In this document: positions 5,634 through 7,607 of the stretch, piece by piece
Layout of the letters: each line of letters begins with the position of its first letter
How positions within the stretch are numbered: position 1 is the first letter of the stretch
Origin: an uncultured Clostridia bacterium
Lineage (GTDB): Bacteria > Bacillota > Clostridia > TANB77 > CAG-508
DNA: 7,607 nt
Direction: 5' to 3'
Assembly (NCBI GenBank): GCA_944386375.1
Contig: CALXAW010000064.1
Location: 1 to 7,607 of the forward strand
Made by a program: the position numbers and the translations under genes
Notes under the pieces: model-generated
The model's database searches: none
What the model was told of the DNA's origin: nothing
Seen by the model: the letters and a program-made list of their open reading frames with translations, nothing else

Positions 5634-6524
5634 ATGGATAAAAAAGATATATCAAAAAAATTAAAATATGCATTAAAGTTTTTGCCAGATAAAGTATATA
5701 TACAGATTTACTATTTTTTAAAATTTAAACATTTTTGTAATTTGAAAAATCCACAGACATTTAATGAAAAATTACAGTGGTTAAAATTACATGATAGAAA
5801 AGAATTGTATACTACTTTAGTTGATAAATATGAAGTGAAAAAATATGTAGCCAATATTATAGGTGAAGAATATATAATACCAACACTAGGAATATATAAT
5901 AATTTTGATGAAATAGATTTTGATAAATTACCAAATCAATTTGTAATAAAATGTACACACGATTCAGAAGGAATTGTAATATGTAAAGACAAGTCAAAAT
6001 TAAATATTAAAGAAGCAAAGGAAAAAATAGAAAAATGCCTAAAATATAATTTCTATTATATTGGAAGAGAATGGCCATATAAAAATGTAAAACCACGAAT
6101 TATAATAGAAGAATATATGGAAGATAAAGAGAATCAAGAATTAAAAGATTATAAATTTTTTTGCTTTAATGGTATAGCTAAAGCAATGTTTATAGCATCG
6201 GATAGGGCGAAGGGAGAAACGAAATTTGATTATTATGATTTAAATTTTAAACACTTAGATCTTATTCAACACTATCCTAATGCAACCAAAGAATTAAAAA
6301 AACCAGAAACATTTGAGAAAATGATAGAATTGTCAGAAAAATTATCCAATGATTTTCCTCACATAAGAATAGATTTTTATGAGGTTAATGGAAAAACATA
6401 TTTTGGAGAAATGACTTTTTATCATTTTAGTGGTTTTCAACCTTTTGCTCCAGAAAAATGGGATAAAATATTTGGTGATTGGTTACAATTGCCAAAAAAT
6501 AAATTTAAAAGTGAGGAAAAATGA
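5634..6524 (+). CDS. TupA-like ATP-grasp protein of polysaccharide loci
   Basis: A 296-residue soluble protein of the ATP-grasp TupA-like family, named after TupA of teichuronopeptide synthesis in alkaliphilic Bacillus. Such proteins are common in capsule and EPS clusters, and ATP-grasp chemistry suggests ATP-driven joining of a carboxylate to an amine or similar group, for example amino-acid decoration of a uronic acid; the actual reaction is unproven. Motifs: 'NPQTFNEKLQWLKLHDR' (39-55), 'DKYEVKKYV' (64-72), 'KCTHDSEGIVICKDKSK' (106-122), 'YYIGREWPYKNVKPRIIIEEYM' (141-162), 'DYKFFCFNG' (172-180) and 'RIDFYEVNGKTYFGEMTFYHFSGF' (245-268) with metal/ATP-type acidic residues. In the 'KCTHDSxG' loop I expect Gly where this protein has Glu112. 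The ATG abuts the previous stop, with GGGAG at 5620-5624. Codon use differs from upstream genes: Asp is GAT in 19 of 20. It overlaps the next gene by ATGA. Confidence 0.87.
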   Translation: MDKKDISKKLKYALKFLPDKVYIQIYYFLKFKHFCNLKNPQTFNEKLQWLKLHDRKELYTTLVDKYEVKKYVANIIGEEYIIPTLGIYNNFDEIDFDKLPNQFVIKCTHDSEGIVICKDKSKLNIKEAKEKIEKCLKYNFYYIGREWPYKNVKPRIIIEEYMEDKENQELKDYKFFCFNGIAKAMFIASDRAKGETKFDYYDLNFKHLDLIQHYPNATKELKKPETFEKMIELSEKLSNDFPHIRIDFYEVNGKTYFGEMTFYHFSGFQPFAPEKWDKIFGDWLQLPKNKFKSEEK

Positions 6525-7575
6525 AAGTATTAAATGTTATTACAAGTCCACTTATGTATGATGGAATTAGTATGAGTGTACTCAACTATTTTTATAATAT
6601 AGATAATAAAAAGGTGCAAATGGAATTTGTGGCGCCATTTGTATTAGAAGATATAGGAAAAAAAATTAAAGAATATAACGGAAAAGTACATATTATAAAA
6701 GGAAGAAAAAAACAACCATTAAAATATATTAAAAAATTATCAGCCTTGATAAAAGAAAATAAATATGATATAGTACAAGCACATGGAAGTAGTGCTATAT
6801 TATCCTTAGAAATGATTGCAGCAAAAAAAGCAGGTTGCAAAATAAGAGTAGCACATTGTCACAATACAAAAGCTGACCATAAATTGATTGATAAATTTTT
6901 GAGACCAATATTTTATAAAACTTATACACATGCATTTGCTTGTGGCGAAGAAGCGGGAAAGTGGCTGTTTAAAAATAGAAAATTTGAAATAATTAATAAT
7001 GGTAAAGATATTGAAGAATATAAATATAATGAAGATATAAGAAAAGAATACAGAAAAAAGTATAACTTGGAAAATAAAATAGTTATAGGGCATGTTGGAA
7101 ATTTTAACAATCAAAAAAATCATGATTTTTTAATAGATGTTTTTTACAATTTAGTAAAACAAAACTTTAAATATTATTTAGTATTAATTGGAAAAGGATA
7201 CACACAACCATCAATAGAGCAAAAAGTAAAAACATTAGGAATAGAAGATAAGGTACTATTTGTAGGTAAATCATCTAAAGTAGGACAGTGGCTACAAGCT
7301 ATGGATATAATGGTATTACCATCAAAATTTGAGGGATTTCCATTAGTATTAGTGGAATGGCAAATAGCAGGACTACCATGTGTTGTATCAGATAGAGTAA
7401 CAAAAGAGGTTAAATTGACTAATTTAGTACAATTTATATCTTTAGATAAAGAACCTGAGTATTGGGCAAGGAAAATAAGAAAAATACAAATACAAGATAG
7501 AAATTTGATAAAAGATAAAGTAGTTAATCAGATAAAAGAAAAAGGCTATGATATAAAAGAAAACGCAAAAAGATT
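6521..7575 (+). CDS. GT4-family glycosyltransferase, 3' end replaced by adapter sequence
   Basis: A cytosolic, membrane-associated glycosyltransferase (GT-B fold, GT4/EpsF-like) that would add a sugar from a nucleotide donor to the lipid-linked chain. The N-terminal acceptor domain shows 'MKVLNVITSPLMYDGISMSVLNY' (1-23), 'YDIVQAHGSSAIL' (82-94) and 'VAHCHNTK' (110-117). The donor domain shows 'IINNGKD' (157-163), 'IGHVGNFNNQKNHDFLI' (189-205), 'LVLIGKG' (220-226), 'KVLFVGKSSKVGQWLQAMDIMVLPSKFEGFPLVLVEWQIAGLP' in outline, with the E-x7-E pair E271/E279, and 'VVSD'. The ATG at 6521 overlaps the TupA-like stop (ATGA) with GAGGA close upstream. Only residues 1-351 are genomic: from 7576 the sequence is Illumina adapter, which adds a false '(L)DRKSVV' tail and a stop at 7595-7597. 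Family length suggests just a few residues are lost. Asp is GAT in 16 of 17. Donor and linkage unknown. Confidence 0.92.
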
Positions 7576-7607
7576 AGATCGGAAGAGCGTCGTGTAGGGA
7601 AAGAGTG
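7576..7607. other. Illumina sequencing adapter (assembly artefact, not genomic)
   Basis: The final 32 bases begin AGATCGGAAGAGC and continue with CGTCGTGTAGGGAAAGAGTG. As remembered, this is the reverse complement of the 3' end of the standard Illumina TruSeq universal adapter, matching over the full 32 bases. GC content jumps against the AT-rich surroundings. Translated in the upstream frame it gives the DRKSVV tail known from contaminated database proteins. The exact junction could be a base or so either side of 7576. Confidence 0.97.

Noticed and set aside
4672..6524. Alternative genetic code with TGA as Trp (AT-rich Mycoplasma-like genome)
   Set aside because: TGA ends the Alg14-like and TupA-like genes precisely at family-length ends and in stop-start overlaps, and Trp is written TGG throughout.
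1..7575. CRISPR array, tRNA/rRNA genes, insertion sequences, riboswitch
   Set aside because: No regularly spaced repeats, cloverleaf-like segments, terminal inverted repeats or recognisable aptamer were seen; the largest gaps between genes are only about 125-150 bases and are accounted for by promoters and terminators.

Overview
The window is strongly AT-rich and uses the standard bacterial code: TGA is a genuine stop at the ends of two genes and Trp is TGG. All genes lie on the + strand. Dense packing, Shine-Dalgarno sites of the AGGAG type, heavy ATA/AAA/ACA codon use and the families present suggest an uncultured low-GC Bacillota, probably a gut-type Clostridia or relative. The taxon is an inference and cannot be fixed from this sequence alone.

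Layout. (1) 1-477: C-terminal part of an AAA/DUF4143-type ATPase, cut by the window edge and followed by a rho-independent terminator at 497-527. (2) About 521-1021: a 5'-truncated PD-(D/E)XK (Rpn/transposase-like) gene that keeps only the C-terminal region and contains an unusually good internal start site. (3) 1148-2158: galE, with its own promoter and a long terminator hairpin. (4) From 2272: a clear sigma-A type promoter whose expected start point falls on the ATG of a VanZ-like membrane protein, suggesting a leaderless mRNA. (5) 2307 to the right end: a surface-polysaccharide (capsule/EPS) operon in the order VanZ-like, membrane sugar-phosphate transferase, UDP-glucuronate 4-epimerase, Alg14-like and Alg13-like glycosyltransferase halves, TupA-type ATP-grasp protein, GT4 glycosyltransferase.

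How the genes fit together. The initiating transferase would load the first sugar phosphate onto undecaprenyl phosphate. GalE and the UDP-GlcA epimerase would supply UDP-galactose and UDP-galacturonate. The Alg14/Alg13 pair and the GT4 enzyme would add further sugars. The TupA-like ATP-grasp protein may add an amino-acid-type or other decoration. No flippase, polymerase, chain-length regulator or UDP-glucose dehydrogenase is visible; they may lie outside the window. Hand-counted Asp codons change sharply at about 5634: GAC is common in the upstream sugar genes and almost absent in the last two, which suggests a swapped cassette.

The last 32 bases (7576-7607) are Illumina adapter sequence, not genome. 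The apparent stop of the last gene at 7597 is therefore an artefact and that gene is really incomplete. I see no tRNA, rRNA, CRISPR array or insertion sequence. The system is a recognisable polysaccharide locus and not a clearly new type. The points most worth following are the leaderless start, the internal start in the Rpn remnant, the codon-use boundary and the adapter.
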